This document shows, in pieces, positions 1 through 8,902 of a DNA stretch of 64,000 nucleotides (the first letter of the stretch is position 1; the number at the start of each line of letters is the position of its first letter). A program made the translations under genes and the position numbers. The stretch covers positions 1 through 64,000 of the forward strand of contig WGMM01000019.1 in the NCBI GenBank assembly GCA_016125085.1. The letters run 5' to 3'. The notes below the pieces were generated by a model. It had not been told where the DNA came from. It saw only the letters and a program-made list of their open reading frames with translations, and ran no database searches. Source of the stretch: a bacterium (GTDB lineage: Bacteria; Planctomycetota; Planctomycetia; Isosphaerales; Isosphaeraceae).

Positions 1-1212
1 AGCCTCGATCGTCGCGTTCAATGCCAACAGCTTCGACTGATCCGCAATGTCGTTCACTGCCGCCGTGATCTCGCCGATCTGCTGCGTCTGCTCCGACAAT
101 GCAAGAATGTCCTGCGCGATCGCCTGTACCTTCTCTCGAAGGGTCAGCATGCTCTTCAGAATCGAGTCGACGGCGTTGGCACCCTCATCACCGACGGCCA
201 TCGCACCCTTCGAAGTGTGCGAGACTTCCTCAGCCCGGCGTAACGAATCTTCGCTCTTGTGCTTCAATTCCTCGAGCGTCGCCGAGGCTTCGCTCAGGCT
301 CGCTGCCTGTTCCGTCGCAGAGCTGTTGAATTCGACGACCGATGCCAGAATCTCGCTCGAACTGCTCGAAAGGGCCGCGATGCTCGAATTCAGGGCGTTC
401 CTTGTGACCACGTCGGCCTTTTCGGCGGCGTCAAGCTTCTCGGCCATGATGTTGAACGATTTGGCCAGCCTGCCGGTCTCGTCCGTGGCCGAGGTATCCA
501 CACGGACAGCCAGATCGCCATCAGCCAGCTTTTCGGCCGCTCCGGCCACCAGCTCGATATTTCGGGAAATGCGCCTGGTGGATACGATGCCCCAGATCGC
601 GCTGATGACGATCGATAGAAGAAGCGCAGCGGACGCCAGGATCTGGTTGTAGAAGAATGCGTCCGAACTGTCACGGGCATCGTCGTCGGTTTCGTTACGG
701 ATGCGTTTCACGATGGCATCGCAGGCAGACGTAATTTCCGCAACGAGCCCGTCGGAATTGCTTTCGAATACGATCTGGGCCGCTTTGGCGTTCTCCGTAA
801 TTTTCCGGGAAACCGGAAGGAGTTCTTCATCCCGGATTTTCTTGAATGCGGCCCAGTTCGTGCGGATCGTATTGATCTGGCTGGAATTGAGTTCGATCAG
901 CCGGGTGTTCGAAGTCAGCTTTTCGAGAAGGGTTTCGATTTCCCGGTCGCTGGCTTCGACCTCAGCGTCCATCTTCTTCATCATTTCGGCACTCGTCGAA
1001 ATGACGTGCTTGAATATCGTGGCCCTCATCCGGCTGACCGCGCCTCGGAAGTCGGTGACGTCTCCGAGTTCCGGAAGCGATACGCTTACGGCCTGCTGCA
1101 GGTACTCGTTCGAATTGCGAGCCGACCTGAGAGAAATCACGCCGGCGGCAAGGGAAAACACCCAGACCACGACGAGAATCAGAATGATTTTGGAAGCGAT
1201 GGTGCGGAACAT
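1..1212 (-). CDS. Methyl-accepting chemotaxis protein (3' end beyond the window)
   Basis: Membrane chemoreceptor that would signal through CheW to a CheA kinase. From the ATG at 1212 there are 404 codons, open to the left edge. Visible: a first transmembrane helix (about residues 7-29), a periplasmic helical region of about 160 residues of the four-helix-bundle type, a second membrane helix (about 190-212, ILASAALLLSIVISAIWG), a HAMP domain (about 213-265, containing AEKLADGDLAVRV) and the beginning of the cytoplasmic signalling coiled coil, with QIGEITAAVNDIADQ near the edge. A GGAAGG ribosome site lies about 10 bases upstream of the ATG. It is the third gene of a CheW-CheR-MCP set on the same strand, so it probably feeds a dedicated chemosensory array. 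The ligand cannot be told. The hairpin tip and any methylation/CheR-docking tail lie outside the window. Confidence 0.93.
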   Translation of the reverse strand, partial: MFRTIASKIILILVVVWVFSLAAGVISLRSARNSNEYLQQAVSVSLPELGDVTDFRGAVSRMRATIFKHVISTSAEMMKKMDAEVEASDREIETLLEKLTSNTRLIELNSSQINTIRTNWAAFKKIRDEELLPVSRKITENAKAAQIVFESNSDGLVAEITSACDAIVKRIRNETDDDARDSSDAFFYNQILASAALLLSIVISAIWGIVSTRRISRNIELVAGAAEKLADGDLAVRVDTSATDETGRLAKSFNIMAEKLDAAEKADVVTRNALNSSIAALSSSSSEILASVVEFNSSATEQAASLSEASATLEELKHKSEDSLRRAEEVSHTSKGAMAVGDEGANAVDSILKSMLTLREKVQAIAQDILALSEQTQQIGEITAAVNDIADQSKLLALNATIEA

Positions 1213-1335
1213 GGTAGCGGCGGACCTTCCGGAGGGTGATGAGTTCGGGACGGCTCCGAGACGGCGGATATTCGTGAACGTGTACGACCAGCGATGAGAC
1301 TGAGGCTGTTCAGGCCTTCAAGATCGGTGACGGAC

Positions 1336-2838
1336 TCAGTTGAGCCCATCCAGGTGCTTCAGCTGCGATTCGGCGAGAGCCCGCATGCGGCCGACATTGA
1401 TCCCCCCGGTATCGGGCAGAATTTCGGCTGGGTCCAGCGCTTCCAGGCCTGTCAGAATCGCATTGAGGTGGCTTCGAGCCCGGGCCGGATTGCCTTCGCG
1501 CTGCCAGAGCCCGGCAGCCAGAAGATGGCCCATCCAGTGCTGTTTCTGGATGAACAGACAGCGGCGGAGCGCATCTCGGGAATCGTCGAGCCGCCCCAGC
1601 TCTTTCAATGCGAGGGCCTTGATATAGAACGAACCGGCATGGAGCGGATCGGCCGCAATGGCGGATTCCGAAGCTGCCAGAGCTTCGTCCCAGCGACCTC
1701 CGTCGGCGGCGTCATGCGCCTTTCGAGCGAATTCGCCTGCCATGGCAACGTCAGGTCCCGGAGTCGACGGTTTGACCGGCCTGGAACGCTCGGATGTCTG
1801 TACCGGGGCTTTCGGCACATTCGAATTCGGAACTTCCGAAGCGAACGGTCGCACGAACGGACGTGAATCGATGTTCGACCTGGGCAGCCCGGCCGTTTTC
1901 CCGGTTTCCGAAGAAGTTGCCGGGATCGCCGGCAAGGGCCTGCGCTGGGTGGCTTCCGGCAGAGCGGTCGAAGGCCGGGACGCAGCGACTTCCGCCGCTC
2001 GCTTGCGATAAAGCGTGGCCCCGTCCGAGACGATCGGTTCCAGAGGCAGATGGGTCGATGGGAATGGCTCCGCGGGTCCCAGAGCCAGATATCCGCCGGG
2101 GGCCAGGCAATCGGTCAGCCGGGCGATGACGGATTCCATTTCTTCCCTGGCGAAATAAATCAGTACGTTTCGGCACAGAATCAGGTCGAAATCTTCGATT
2201 CCCCGGGCAGTTTCCGGATATTCACCGGTCTTGAGATTCAACAGCTCGAAGCGAACCGGCCGGGCGATGTCAGGGCGAATTCTCCAGCTTGAGCCCGCGA
2301 CGCACTCGAAGTTGTCTTCTCGTATATGAAGCGGCGTCTGGCGAAACGACCATTCCCGATAGATGCCTTTGCGTGCTTTTTCGAGGACATCCGAGGAAAT
2401 GTCCGTGCCGAGGATGCGGATCGTCCAGGATGGATCCGGTAACAGTTCGTGCAGCGAGATCGCGGCCGTGTAGGCCTCTTCGCCGCTTGAGCATCCGGCC
2501 GACCAGACCTTGATCGATCGAGTATCCCTGCGGGCCTGAATCCGTTCCGGCAAAGCCCGGTGCCGGATTGCCCGCCATTGAGGCGCGTCCCGAAAAAAGT
2601 ACGTTTCGTGAATCGTGTAAGCTGAGATCCAGACGCTCCGTAAAACCGTTTCGGACGGTTCGGCCAGCCGTCTCAGCAATGTTTCGATTTCATCCACACC
2701 GGCGAAGCGGGCGGCTTTGGCCGTAGCTTCCCTGAGGTCGCTCTTGCGATTGTCCGGGCATTCCATGCCTGACCATTCGCGGAGAAGCCACCTCAGCCGG
2801 CTCCACTGGTCATCACGCAAGGGATCGTTCCATGCCAT
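1336..2838 (-). CDS. CheR-type protein-glutamate methyltransferase with C-terminal TPRs
   Basis: S-adenosylmethionine-dependent methyltransferase of chemoreceptor glutamates, 500 residues. The CheR core shows FFRDAPQW (about residue 83), the SAM-binding loop SAGCSSGEE (about 115) and the diagnostic DLILCRNVLIYF (about 220). A low-complexity linker (about 280-370) joins it to two or three TPR units (about 375-465, e.g. DEALAASESAIAADPLHAGSFYIKA is the first repeat in outline). CheR-TPR proteins are typical of WspC/FrzF-like chemosensory systems that control outputs other than flagella. The start is the ATG at 2838, with GAAGG 8 bases upstream; a 20-codon extension to a TTG at 2898 exists but has no good ribosome site. 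It lies 113 bases downstream of cheW and 123 bases upstream of the MCP, so the three are probably co-transcribed. Confidence 0.92.
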   Translation of the reverse strand: MAWNDPLRDDQWSRLRWLLREWSGMECPDNRKSDLREATAKAARFAGVDEIETLLRRLAEPSETVLRSVWISAYTIHETYFFRDAPQWRAIRHRALPERIQARRDTRSIKVWSAGCSSGEEAYTAAISLHELLPDPSWTIRILGTDISSDVLEKARKGIYREWSFRQTPLHIREDNFECVAGSSWRIRPDIARPVRFELLNLKTGEYPETARGIEDFDLILCRNVLIYFAREEMESVIARLTDCLAPGGYLALGPAEPFPSTHLPLEPIVSDGATLYRKRAAEVAASRPSTALPEATQRRPLPAIPATSSETGKTAGLPRSNIDSRPFVRPFASEVPNSNVPKAPVQTSERSRPVKPSTPGPDVAMAGEFARKAHDAADGGRWDEALAASESAIAADPLHAGSFYIKALALKELGRLDDSRDALRRCLFIQKQHWMGHLLAAGLWQREGNPARARSHLNAILTGLEALDPAEILPDTGGINVGRMRALAESQLKHLDGLN

Positions 2839-2951
2839 CCCGGCGCCCTTCGTTCTCGAATCGTATCGACTGATCGTGTTTACGCTCACGTTCGGCAATC
2901 CGTCAGGCTGAGAAAACTATCGCTCGGAAGACCGGTGACGCACTTGCCCCG

Positions 2952-3395
2952 TCAGCTCGTGATCGATTCGATCGAGAGGGCGTCGCCGATGATCAGCCGA
3001 TCGAGATCCAGCAGAAGAAGAACTCGCTGATCCCATCTTGCCACGCCGAAATAGGGTGTCCGGTCACCCAGCAGACGGTCGGGCGGGCGAATTGAGGAAT
3101 CGTCCAGATCGACGACCTCGTCGACAGCGTCAACCACCAGTCCGACCAGACGCCCCTGATGGGCCACGATCACGATCGCCTGATCCGGATCTGCCGGCTT
3201 TCGTATGGCCGCGAGCCGCTGAACCAGGTCGAGCACCGGGACAGCCTGACCTCGCAGATTGAGTATCCCCGCGAACCCTGCCGGGGATTCCGCCACGGGC
3301 GTCAGCGATGCCATGCGCAGAACTTCCACGACCTGGTCGACCCCCAGGGCGTACTCCTGCTCGGCAACACGAAATACCACCCACTGGCGACTCAT
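2952..3395 (-). CDS. cheW: CheW-like coupling protein
   Basis: Scaffold protein that links chemoreceptors to the CheA kinase; a single CheW domain fills all 147 residues. Family features seen are MSRQWVVFRVAEQEYAL at the N-terminus, the central ILNLRGQAVPVLDL and the later LVGLVVDAVDEVVDL. I chose the ATG at 3395 because the conserved domain begins immediately there; a GTG at 3437 would add 14 residues (MGLFVSNLSEKQTV) and cannot be excluded. It is the first gene of the minus-strand chemosensory set with CheR-TPR and the MCP. No CheA, CheB or response regulator is in view; they may lie beyond the left edge. Confidence 0.93.
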   Translation of the reverse strand: MSRQWVVFRVAEQEYALGVDQVVEVLRMASLTPVAESPAGFAGILNLRGQAVPVLDLVQRLAAIRKPADPDQAIVIVAHQGRLVGLVVDAVDEVVDLDDSSIRPPDRLLGDRTPYFGVARWDQRVLLLLDLDRLIIGDALSIESITS

Positions 3396-3757
3396 GACAG
3401 TCTGTTTTTCCGACAGGTTCGATACGAAAAGACCCACGCAGGATTCCCAGCATCCGCATATTCACCAGTTTCCCTCATGCGGAGAGTTTGTCAAGCGAGC
3501 GATTTACGGCAAGTGACGATCCGTGGCCGGGGGGCTGGGCAAATCCACGAATTTCGGCCGGGAACGCGATTCGCCGGGATTGGTCCGATCGAGGGCATTC
3601 ATCGTGGATTCTCGGGAAATTCATGGTGAGTCTCCATTTCGGATTTGACTCGATTGGTTATGATGGAAACACGCAAACACTTTTTCGATGGTTCGCGTGA
3701 ACCGAACAGGAAGCGGTTACGTCAATCGTCGTTCGCAAACGAAGGCCCTGGAGTCCC
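3396..3757. other. Intergenic region between cheW and the MFS gene
   Basis: A 360-base divergent intergenic stretch. I see no convincing protein or RNA gene. A TTGACT at 3645-3650 and a TATGAT at 3659-3664 are present but not at promoter spacing relative to each other, so I do not call a promoter. It should hold the promoters of the chemosensory set (minus) and of the transporter (plus). Confidence 0.4.
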
Positions 3758-5047
3758 ATGTCCCGTATTTCCGCAGAATCCGTTGTGGAGGCCCCCGCTC
3801 CGTCACACGCTTTCGTGACCGCTCTTGGCATTCCGGCCGCCGTCTGGATTCTCGCCGTCGCACACGGCCTCGTCGATTGCCACGCCACGTTCGTACAGCC
3901 GCTCTGGCCGTCGCTGGGGGCACTGGTCCGTGCCGACGAATCAGGCATGCAGTGGACTTACATGGCATGGAGCCTGGCCGGTTCCATCACGCAACTCGGT
4001 TTCGCGCGGCTCGCCGACAAAGGCCATGGTCGTCGCCTGCTGTGGTGGGGCCCTCTGGCAGGCATCGCGCTGATCGGCATGATCGGCAGCGTGACGGGCC
4101 TTGCGGCCATGACGGCCGTCCTGGTCGTTTCGAACCTCGGCTTCGCGGCCTTTCACCCCGAGGCCGCCACCCTGGCCGGCGCGGCCGCCCCGGGCGATCG
4201 CGCCCGGGCGATGTCCATCTTCGCCGTCGGGGGCTATCTCGGGCAGGCACTGGGGCCTTCGCTCAGCGGAGTACTCGTCAGCCGGGGCGGGCTGGACGAA
4301 CTCATGTGGACGATCGCCCCGGGGCTCGCAGTCTGCCTGATGCTGATCGTCGCCCTGCGTTCGAACGACGCCCGGCGATCGCGTGTGAACGCCCCGCATC
4401 TTAAGACATCAGGGCCGGCTAGCCATAAAACCAATGCCAGTGCCCCCATGCGGGAAATTTTGAGGGGCCGGGAATGGCCCGTGGCGCATCTTGTGTGCCT
4501 GAGCGTGCTGCGGGTCGCTGCAGCCATGGGTGTGCCGATTTCCCTTGCCTATGGCCTGGCGGCGCGTGGCGTCGGGACGGACGTCATCGGCGAAACTCAG
4601 TCCGTCTTTCTGATGGGCATGGGCGCGGGCACTCTGGCCTGTGCATTTCTGGTGAACGCCCGAAACGAGAATGCCGTGATCTGGCTCGCACCTCTGGGGG
4701 TCGCAGCCGTCCTGCCGATCGCGGCGCTGGGGCCGATCAGCATGCTCAAACCACTCATGGCGATATGCGGGCCGCTGATGGGCCTTTCGCTGCCGATTCT
4801 CACCAGCCGGGGCCAGGAACTGCTGCCGCATGCTCCTCGCGTGGGCAGCTCGCTGACGATGGGTGTCACTTGGGGCCTCGGCGGAATTCTCGTCGCAGCG
4901 CTCATGGCCGTCGTCGGTGCTACAGGCGACCCGTTTCACGCGTTTTTCGTGCTGGCCGTCTGGTCGACGATCTCCGGCCTGATGTGCTGGCCCGGCTGGG
5001 CCATGAAATGGCGCGCCACACCCGAATCGCTCGAAGAAACCGTCTGA
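3758..5047 (+). CDS. MFS transporter, fosmidomycin-resistance (Fsr)-like
   Basis: Integral inner-membrane exporter of 429 residues with about twelve hydrophobic segments arranged as 6+6 around a hydrophilic central loop (about residues 205-235, rich in Ala, Ser, Asn). The segment GFAAFHPEAATLAG (about 130-143) matches the FHPEA signature that distinguishes Fsr-type MFS proteins, and LADKGHGRRLLWW is the loop 2-3 motif. Family members export fosmidomycin or other small molecules; the substrate here is unknown. Single gene, followed by an inverted repeat that looks like its terminator. Confidence 0.85.
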   Translation: MSRISAESVVEAPAPSHAFVTALGIPAAVWILAVAHGLVDCHATFVQPLWPSLGALVRADESGMQWTYMAWSLAGSITQLGFARLADKGHGRRLLWWGPLAGIALIGMIGSVTGLAAMTAVLVVSNLGFAAFHPEAATLAGAAAPGDRARAMSIFAVGGYLGQALGPSLSGVLVSRGGLDELMWTIAPGLAVCLMLIVALRSNDARRSRVNAPHLKTSGPASHKTNASAPMREILRGREWPVAHLVCLSVLRVAAAMGVPISLAYGLAARGVGTDVIGETQSVFLMGMGAGTLACAFLVNARNENAVIWLAPLGVAAVLPIAALGPISMLKPLMAICGPLMGLSLPILTSRGQELLPHAPRVGSSLTMGVTWGLGGILVAALMAVVGATGDPFHAFFVLAVWSTISGLMCWPGWAMKWRATPESLEETV

Positions 5048-5062
5048 AACTTCGAAAAACCG

Positions 5063-5096
5063 ATGGTGCCGTAACGCGTTGCCGTTGCGGCACCAT
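5063..5096 (+). terminator. Probable intrinsic terminator after the MFS gene
   Basis: Perfect 9-base inverted repeat (ATGGTGCCG at 5063-5071, CGGCACCAT at 5088-5096) directly downstream of the MFS stop codon, followed by a short T-rich run (TTTCGTTT). Confidence 0.55.
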
Positions 5097-5141
5097 TTCG
5101 TTTCGAACGGCGGATGCGTGTCGGCAAAATCGCCGTTCGAC

Positions 5142-5169
5142 TTGACCGAATCCGGATTCACGCGATAAT
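5142..5169 (+). promoter_or_regulatory. Sigma70-like promoter for the lipoprotein gene
   Basis: TTGACC (5142-5147) and GATAAT (5164-5169), each five of six to consensus, separated by 16 bases, about 40 bases before the start of the lipoprotein gene. Found by eye only. Confidence 0.45.
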
Positions 5170-5207
5170 TCGACCGAGCAGCGGAGCGGAGGGAATCGCT
5201 CCTGGAA

Positions 5208-6251
5208 ATGTTCCGAAAGGACAAACGACACGGCATGGATGCCGCACAACGCCTGAAACGGCTGAGCCGTTTCGCGACCAATTCGATACTGGCACTCGCC
5301 CTGTTCGCGACAGGCTGCGGAACCGTCCGCAACACGAACACAGCGCGTAGCGGAACCGAGCAGATTCTGCTGACCGGTGCATTCGACCAGGCGCTTCGGC
5401 GAATCGACTTCGGCCCTCTGGCCGGAGCGGCAGTCTATTTCGAGTCGAAGAACATCGATTCCGTCGATAAAGGCTGGGTCATATCCTCCATTCGAGAGGC
5501 CATGATCGTGCGCGGCGTCCGACTCGTGGAGAAACCCGAAGAGGCGACAGTCATCGTCGAAGGCCGGATCGGTGCCCTCGGTACCGATGACTACAGCTTC
5601 CTCATCGGCGTGCCGCAGATGACCATTCCGGTGACCATGGTTGGGTTACCGACCGGAACGATCCCCGAAATTGCCCTGATGAAGAAGCAGGACCAGCACG
5701 CCCTTTCGAAGCTGGCCCTTTTCGCCTATGACAAAGCCACAGGTGCCGTCGTCTGGACATCCGGAACCGCCACCGGTTTCGCCAATTCCAAGAACACGTT
5801 CATCGGCGGCATGGGGCCGATCCAGTCGGGATCGCATAAGAAAAACCCCGAATTCATGGGCCTGGCTTTGCCGCAAATGACGGTTCAGCCAGTACCGATT
5901 CGCATGATGCCCTGGCCGGAATATAGCGCAACCGAAGCACCGGCCGAGGAAGCGCAGATCGCAGGCGAACCTAAGAAGCCCAGTCTCGAAAAACCGAAGC
6001 CGAATCCCTCGGCGTCGAAGGACCATCCCGTCATCGGAACCGACAGCCTCGACCCTCAAGTCGGCGGCGACAATACCCCGGTCGTTCCGATTCCGATTCC
6101 GCTGCCTTCCGCGTCGGGCTCGCCCTTCAGTTTCAGGCTGTTCCAGTCGATTGCCCCTCGCGACAAAAATCTGTTACGATCTGAGACTGCAAATCCGGAC
6201 ACCACCGATCCTCCCGCCGACACACCGGAATCCGGCGAAACGCCCGATTGA
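5208..6251 (+). CDS. Predicted lipoprotein, DUF6655-like
   Basis: 347 residues. The N-terminus has basic residues, a hydrophobic stretch and the lipobox LFATGC (Cys about residue 37), so it is probably a lipid-anchored envelope protein. The mature part begins GTVRNTNTARSGTEQILL, which I recall from planctomycetal lipoproteins grouped as DUF6655 (from memory, not checked). The globular part (about 40-235) is followed by an acidic, proline/lysine-rich low-complexity tail with the runs VVPIPIPLP and DPPADTPES. The start could equally be the ATG at 5235 (MDAAQRLKRL), which gives a more typical signal-peptide length and has GAAAGGA about 12 bases upstream. Function unknown. Confidence 0.75.
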   Translation: MFRKDKRHGMDAAQRLKRLSRFATNSILALALFATGCGTVRNTNTARSGTEQILLTGAFDQALRRIDFGPLAGAAVYFESKNIDSVDKGWVISSIREAMIVRGVRLVEKPEEATVIVEGRIGALGTDDYSFLIGVPQMTIPVTMVGLPTGTIPEIALMKKQDQHALSKLALFAYDKATGAVVWTSGTATGFANSKNTFIGGMGPIQSGSHKKNPEFMGLALPQMTVQPVPIRMMPWPEYSATEAPAEEAQIAGEPKKPSLEKPKPNPSASKDHPVIGTDSLDPQVGGDNTPVVPIPIPLPSASGSPFSFRLFQSIAPRDKNLLRSETANPDTTDPPADTPESGETPD

Positions 6252-6306
6252 TCCGGCCTTCGGATCGATTCGGCGGCGGGGCGATCCCATTCGAAAAGGC
6301 ATCCGC

Positions 6307-6834
6307 ATGGCCGACCGCTTCGACTTGACCCGATATGTCCGGGACATTCCCGACTTCCCCAAGCCCGGGATCCTGTTCAAGGACATCACGCCGCTGCTGG
6401 CGAACCCCGAAGCGATGCGCATCGCCATCGACCGGATCGCCGAATCAGCTTCGAAGCTCTCTTCGATCGACGCAGTCGCCGCAGCCGAAGCCCGTGGCTT
6501 CATTTTCGGTGCGCCCGTAGCACTGGCCCTGAACGTGCCTTTCGTTCCGATCCGCAAGCCCGGCAAACTGCCTTACGACAAGATCAGCATCGAATACGAC
6601 CTCGAATACGGCAAGGACCGGCTGGAAGTGCACGCCGACGCCGTTTCCGAGGGACAGAAGATCCTGCTGATCGACGACGTTCTCGCCACCGGCGGCACGA
6701 TGAAAGCCTGCGCGGATCTCGTCCGCTCGATCGGGGCCGATGTCGCGGGATGTGCCTTTCTCATGGAACTTGGATTTCTCGAAGGCGCAAAACGCCTGCA
6801 CCCGGACGAAGTCATCTCGATCATCCGCTATTGA
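6307..6834 (+). CDS. apt: Adenine phosphoribosyltransferase
   Basis: Purine salvage enzyme, adenine + PRPP to AMP + PPi, 175 residues, cytosolic. The family N-terminus VRDIPDFPKPGILFKDITPL is present, as are AAAEARGFIFGAPVAL and FVPIRKPGKLP. The PRPP-binding loop ILLIDDVLATGGTMKA sits at about 118-133. An open frame extends further upstream, but the ATG at 6307 has AAAAGG 8 bases before it and gives the standard family length. It lies 55 bases after the lipoprotein gene and 52 bases before the helicase gene, so it may be co-transcribed with both. Confidence 0.97.
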   Translation: MADRFDLTRYVRDIPDFPKPGILFKDITPLLANPEAMRIAIDRIAESASKLSSIDAVAAAEARGFIFGAPVALALNVPFVPIRKPGKLPYDKISIEYDLEYGKDRLEVHADAVSEGQKILLIDDVLATGGTMKACADLVRSIGADVAGCAFLMELGFLEGAKRLHPDEVISIIRY

Positions 6835-6886
6835 TTCCGGCACAGTTCACGACGGATCGCCAGCCGGACGGACAAAGTCGCGCACC

Positions 6887-8872
6887 ATGGAACTCAACAC
6901 CGACCAGACGCGGGCTGCCCGCCACGAAGGTTCGCACCTGCTCGTTCTGGCCGGAGCCGGAACCGGCAAAACCCGGACGATCGTCGCCCGGGCGGCTCAC
7001 CTGATCGGCGAAGGTGTCGACCCGCGCCGCATCCTCGCCCTGACATTCACCCGCAAGGCCGCCGGCGAACTCATCGGCAGGCTCAAAAGCCAGGTCGGCC
7101 CCGCCGCCGAAACCATCCGGGCCGGCACGTTCCATGCCTTCAGCCTGCACACCATGCGGCACTTTCCCAAGGCGTTCGGGCTCGATCAGATGACGATCCT
7201 CGATCGCGACGATCAGCTCGAACTGATCGGCATGGTCCGTGCCGGCGTGCTCGGCAAGGGCGAAAAAGGATTTCCCAAGCGCGAACGCATCGCCGAATTG
7301 ATCAGCTATGCCCGCAACACGAATATCGGCTTCGATGAATACCTCAAAAAGCTCGATGAATACCGCGCCGGCGAAATCGAAAAACTGAAAAAAGTGTTCC
7401 TGAATTACGAAAGCCGCAAACGGCTTCGAAATTATGTCGATTACGACGACCTGCTCTGGCTCTTCGCCCGCACGCTGCACAACGAACGGATGGACGACGT
7501 CCGGCGTATGATCGCGGGCCAGTACGACCATGTGCTCGTCGACGAAATGCAGGACACCAACCCGATCCAGTGGCTGATTCTGGACGGCCTGCGCGACGAC
7601 GCCAAGCTCTTCTGCGTGGGCGACGACGCACAGTCGATCTACGCCTTCCGCGGTGCCGATTTCGAAAATGTCCATTCGTTTCGCGAACGTGTTCAGGGCG
7701 GACAGATTCTGCCCCTGCACACGAATTATCGCAGCACCCAGCCGATACTCGACCTGGCCAACTGGCTGCTGGCCCAGTCACCGCTGAAATATGACAAACA
7801 CCTCGAATCGGTCCGCGGCTCAGGCAAAAAGCCGAAAATGATCGAATTCGACAACGCCGCCGAAGAGGCTGCGTGGATCGTTCAGGACGTCATCGAAAGG
7901 CAAGAGACCGGAACGAAGCTCAAGGACATGATGATCCTGGTGCGTGCCGCCTGGATGACACGCGAACTCGAAGCCGCCCTGATCGAAAACAATATCGATT
8001 ACATTTTCGTCGGCGGTACGAAACTGATGCAGACAGCACACGTCAAGGACCTTCTGGCCATTCTGCGGGCCGTCATTTCACCTCGGGACGAACTCGCCTG
8101 GAGCCGCTATCTGCGATTTTTCGACGGCATCGGCGATGTCACGGCCAATCGCATTATCGACAAGCTCTCCGTACTCAAATCGCCCGGCGATGCGCTCGGT
8201 AAACTGCCGGAGATCCTGTCCGAAACGATCGGCAAGAACGACAGCGCCGCGACCATTCTCAAGGGGCTCGACCAGGTTTCGAGCGGCCCGAAAACGCCGG
8301 AAGAAGCCGTCACCCGGGCCGTCGAATTCCTCCATCCGATCCAGAAAAAACGGTACCCGAACTGGCCGAAACGGGCCCGGGATTACGAACTGCTGATCAC
8401 TCTGGCCAGGCGGCACAAATCGCTGGAATCGTTTTTGGAAACCTACACGCTCGACCCCGTGGCCGCCACGTTCGATACCAAGCCCGAAGACAAGGACGTG
8501 CTCACGCTCATCACCGTCCATTCAGCCAAGGGCACCGAATCGAAAATCGCTTATGTCATCAAGGTCCAGCCGGGCATTTATCCGTATAACCGAGCGCTGG
8601 CCGACATCAAGGAAATCGAAGAAGAAAGGCGTATTCTTTACGTCGCCATGACCCGCGCCATGGACGAATTGATCCTGACCCGGGTCGACGAACGCTCGGG
8701 CATGCCGGTCTTCTTCGGCAGTTCCTCAGGCCGATTCCCGGAAGGGGGCACGTCCGACTTTCTGGCCGATCTGCCTGACGAACTCGTCGAACGTGATATT
8801 CAGGCATTCCGCCCCAGCCCTTTCGAAGACCTCGGGCCGATCAAACCCAGATTTCGCCCGACGGATAATTGA
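6887..8872 (+). CDS. UvrD/PcrA-like superfamily 1 DNA helicase
   Basis: ATP-dependent 3'-5' DNA helicase of 661 residues. All SF1A motifs are visible in order: Q motif (NTDQTRAA), Walker A AGAGTGKT (about residues 23-30), Ia LALTFTRKAAGEL, Walker B VLVDEMQDTN (about 218), III VGDDAQSIYAFRGAD, IV LHTNYRST, V VHSAKGTESKIAYVI, and VI EERRILYVAMTRA. It is somewhat shorter than PcrA/UvrD (about 720), and the sequence after motif VI is only about 65 residues, with no clear RNA polymerase-interacting tail. The ATG at 6887 places the Q motif five residues from the start. Candidate roles are repair or replication-fork clearance. RecB-like nuclease residues are absent. Confidence 0.93.
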   Translation: MELNTDQTRAARHEGSHLLVLAGAGTGKTRTIVARAAHLIGEGVDPRRILALTFTRKAAGELIGRLKSQVGPAAETIRAGTFHAFSLHTMRHFPKAFGLDQMTILDRDDQLELIGMVRAGVLGKGEKGFPKRERIAELISYARNTNIGFDEYLKKLDEYRAGEIEKLKKVFLNYESRKRLRNYVDYDDLLWLFARTLHNERMDDVRRMIAGQYDHVLVDEMQDTNPIQWLILDGLRDDAKLFCVGDDAQSIYAFRGADFENVHSFRERVQGGQILPLHTNYRSTQPILDLANWLLAQSPLKYDKHLESVRGSGKKPKMIEFDNAAEEAAWIVQDVIERQETGTKLKDMMILVRAAWMTRELEAALIENNIDYIFVGGTKLMQTAHVKDLLAILRAVISPRDELAWSRYLRFFDGIGDVTANRIIDKLSVLKSPGDALGKLPEILSETIGKNDSAATILKGLDQVSSGPKTPEEAVTRAVEFLHPIQKKRYPNWPKRARDYELLITLARRHKSLESFLETYTLDPVAATFDTKPEDKDVLTLITVHSAKGTESKIAYVIKVQPGIYPYNRALADIKEIEEERRILYVAMTRAMDELILTRVDERSGMPVFFGSSSGRFPEGGTSDFLADLPDELVERDIQAFRPSPFEDLGPIKPRFRPTDN

Positions 8873-8902
8873 ACCTGGTCGAAACGACCGAATTTTATCG
8901 CG

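Noticed and set aside
4409..5341. 310-codon minus-strand frame
   Set aside because: Antisense to the MFS transporter and its terminator; no domain, while the sense frame has twelve hydrophobic segments and the FHPEA box.
8877..8889. Small hairpin GGTCG/CGACC between two convergent genes
   Set aside because: A five-base stem with a short T run; too weak to call as a terminator.
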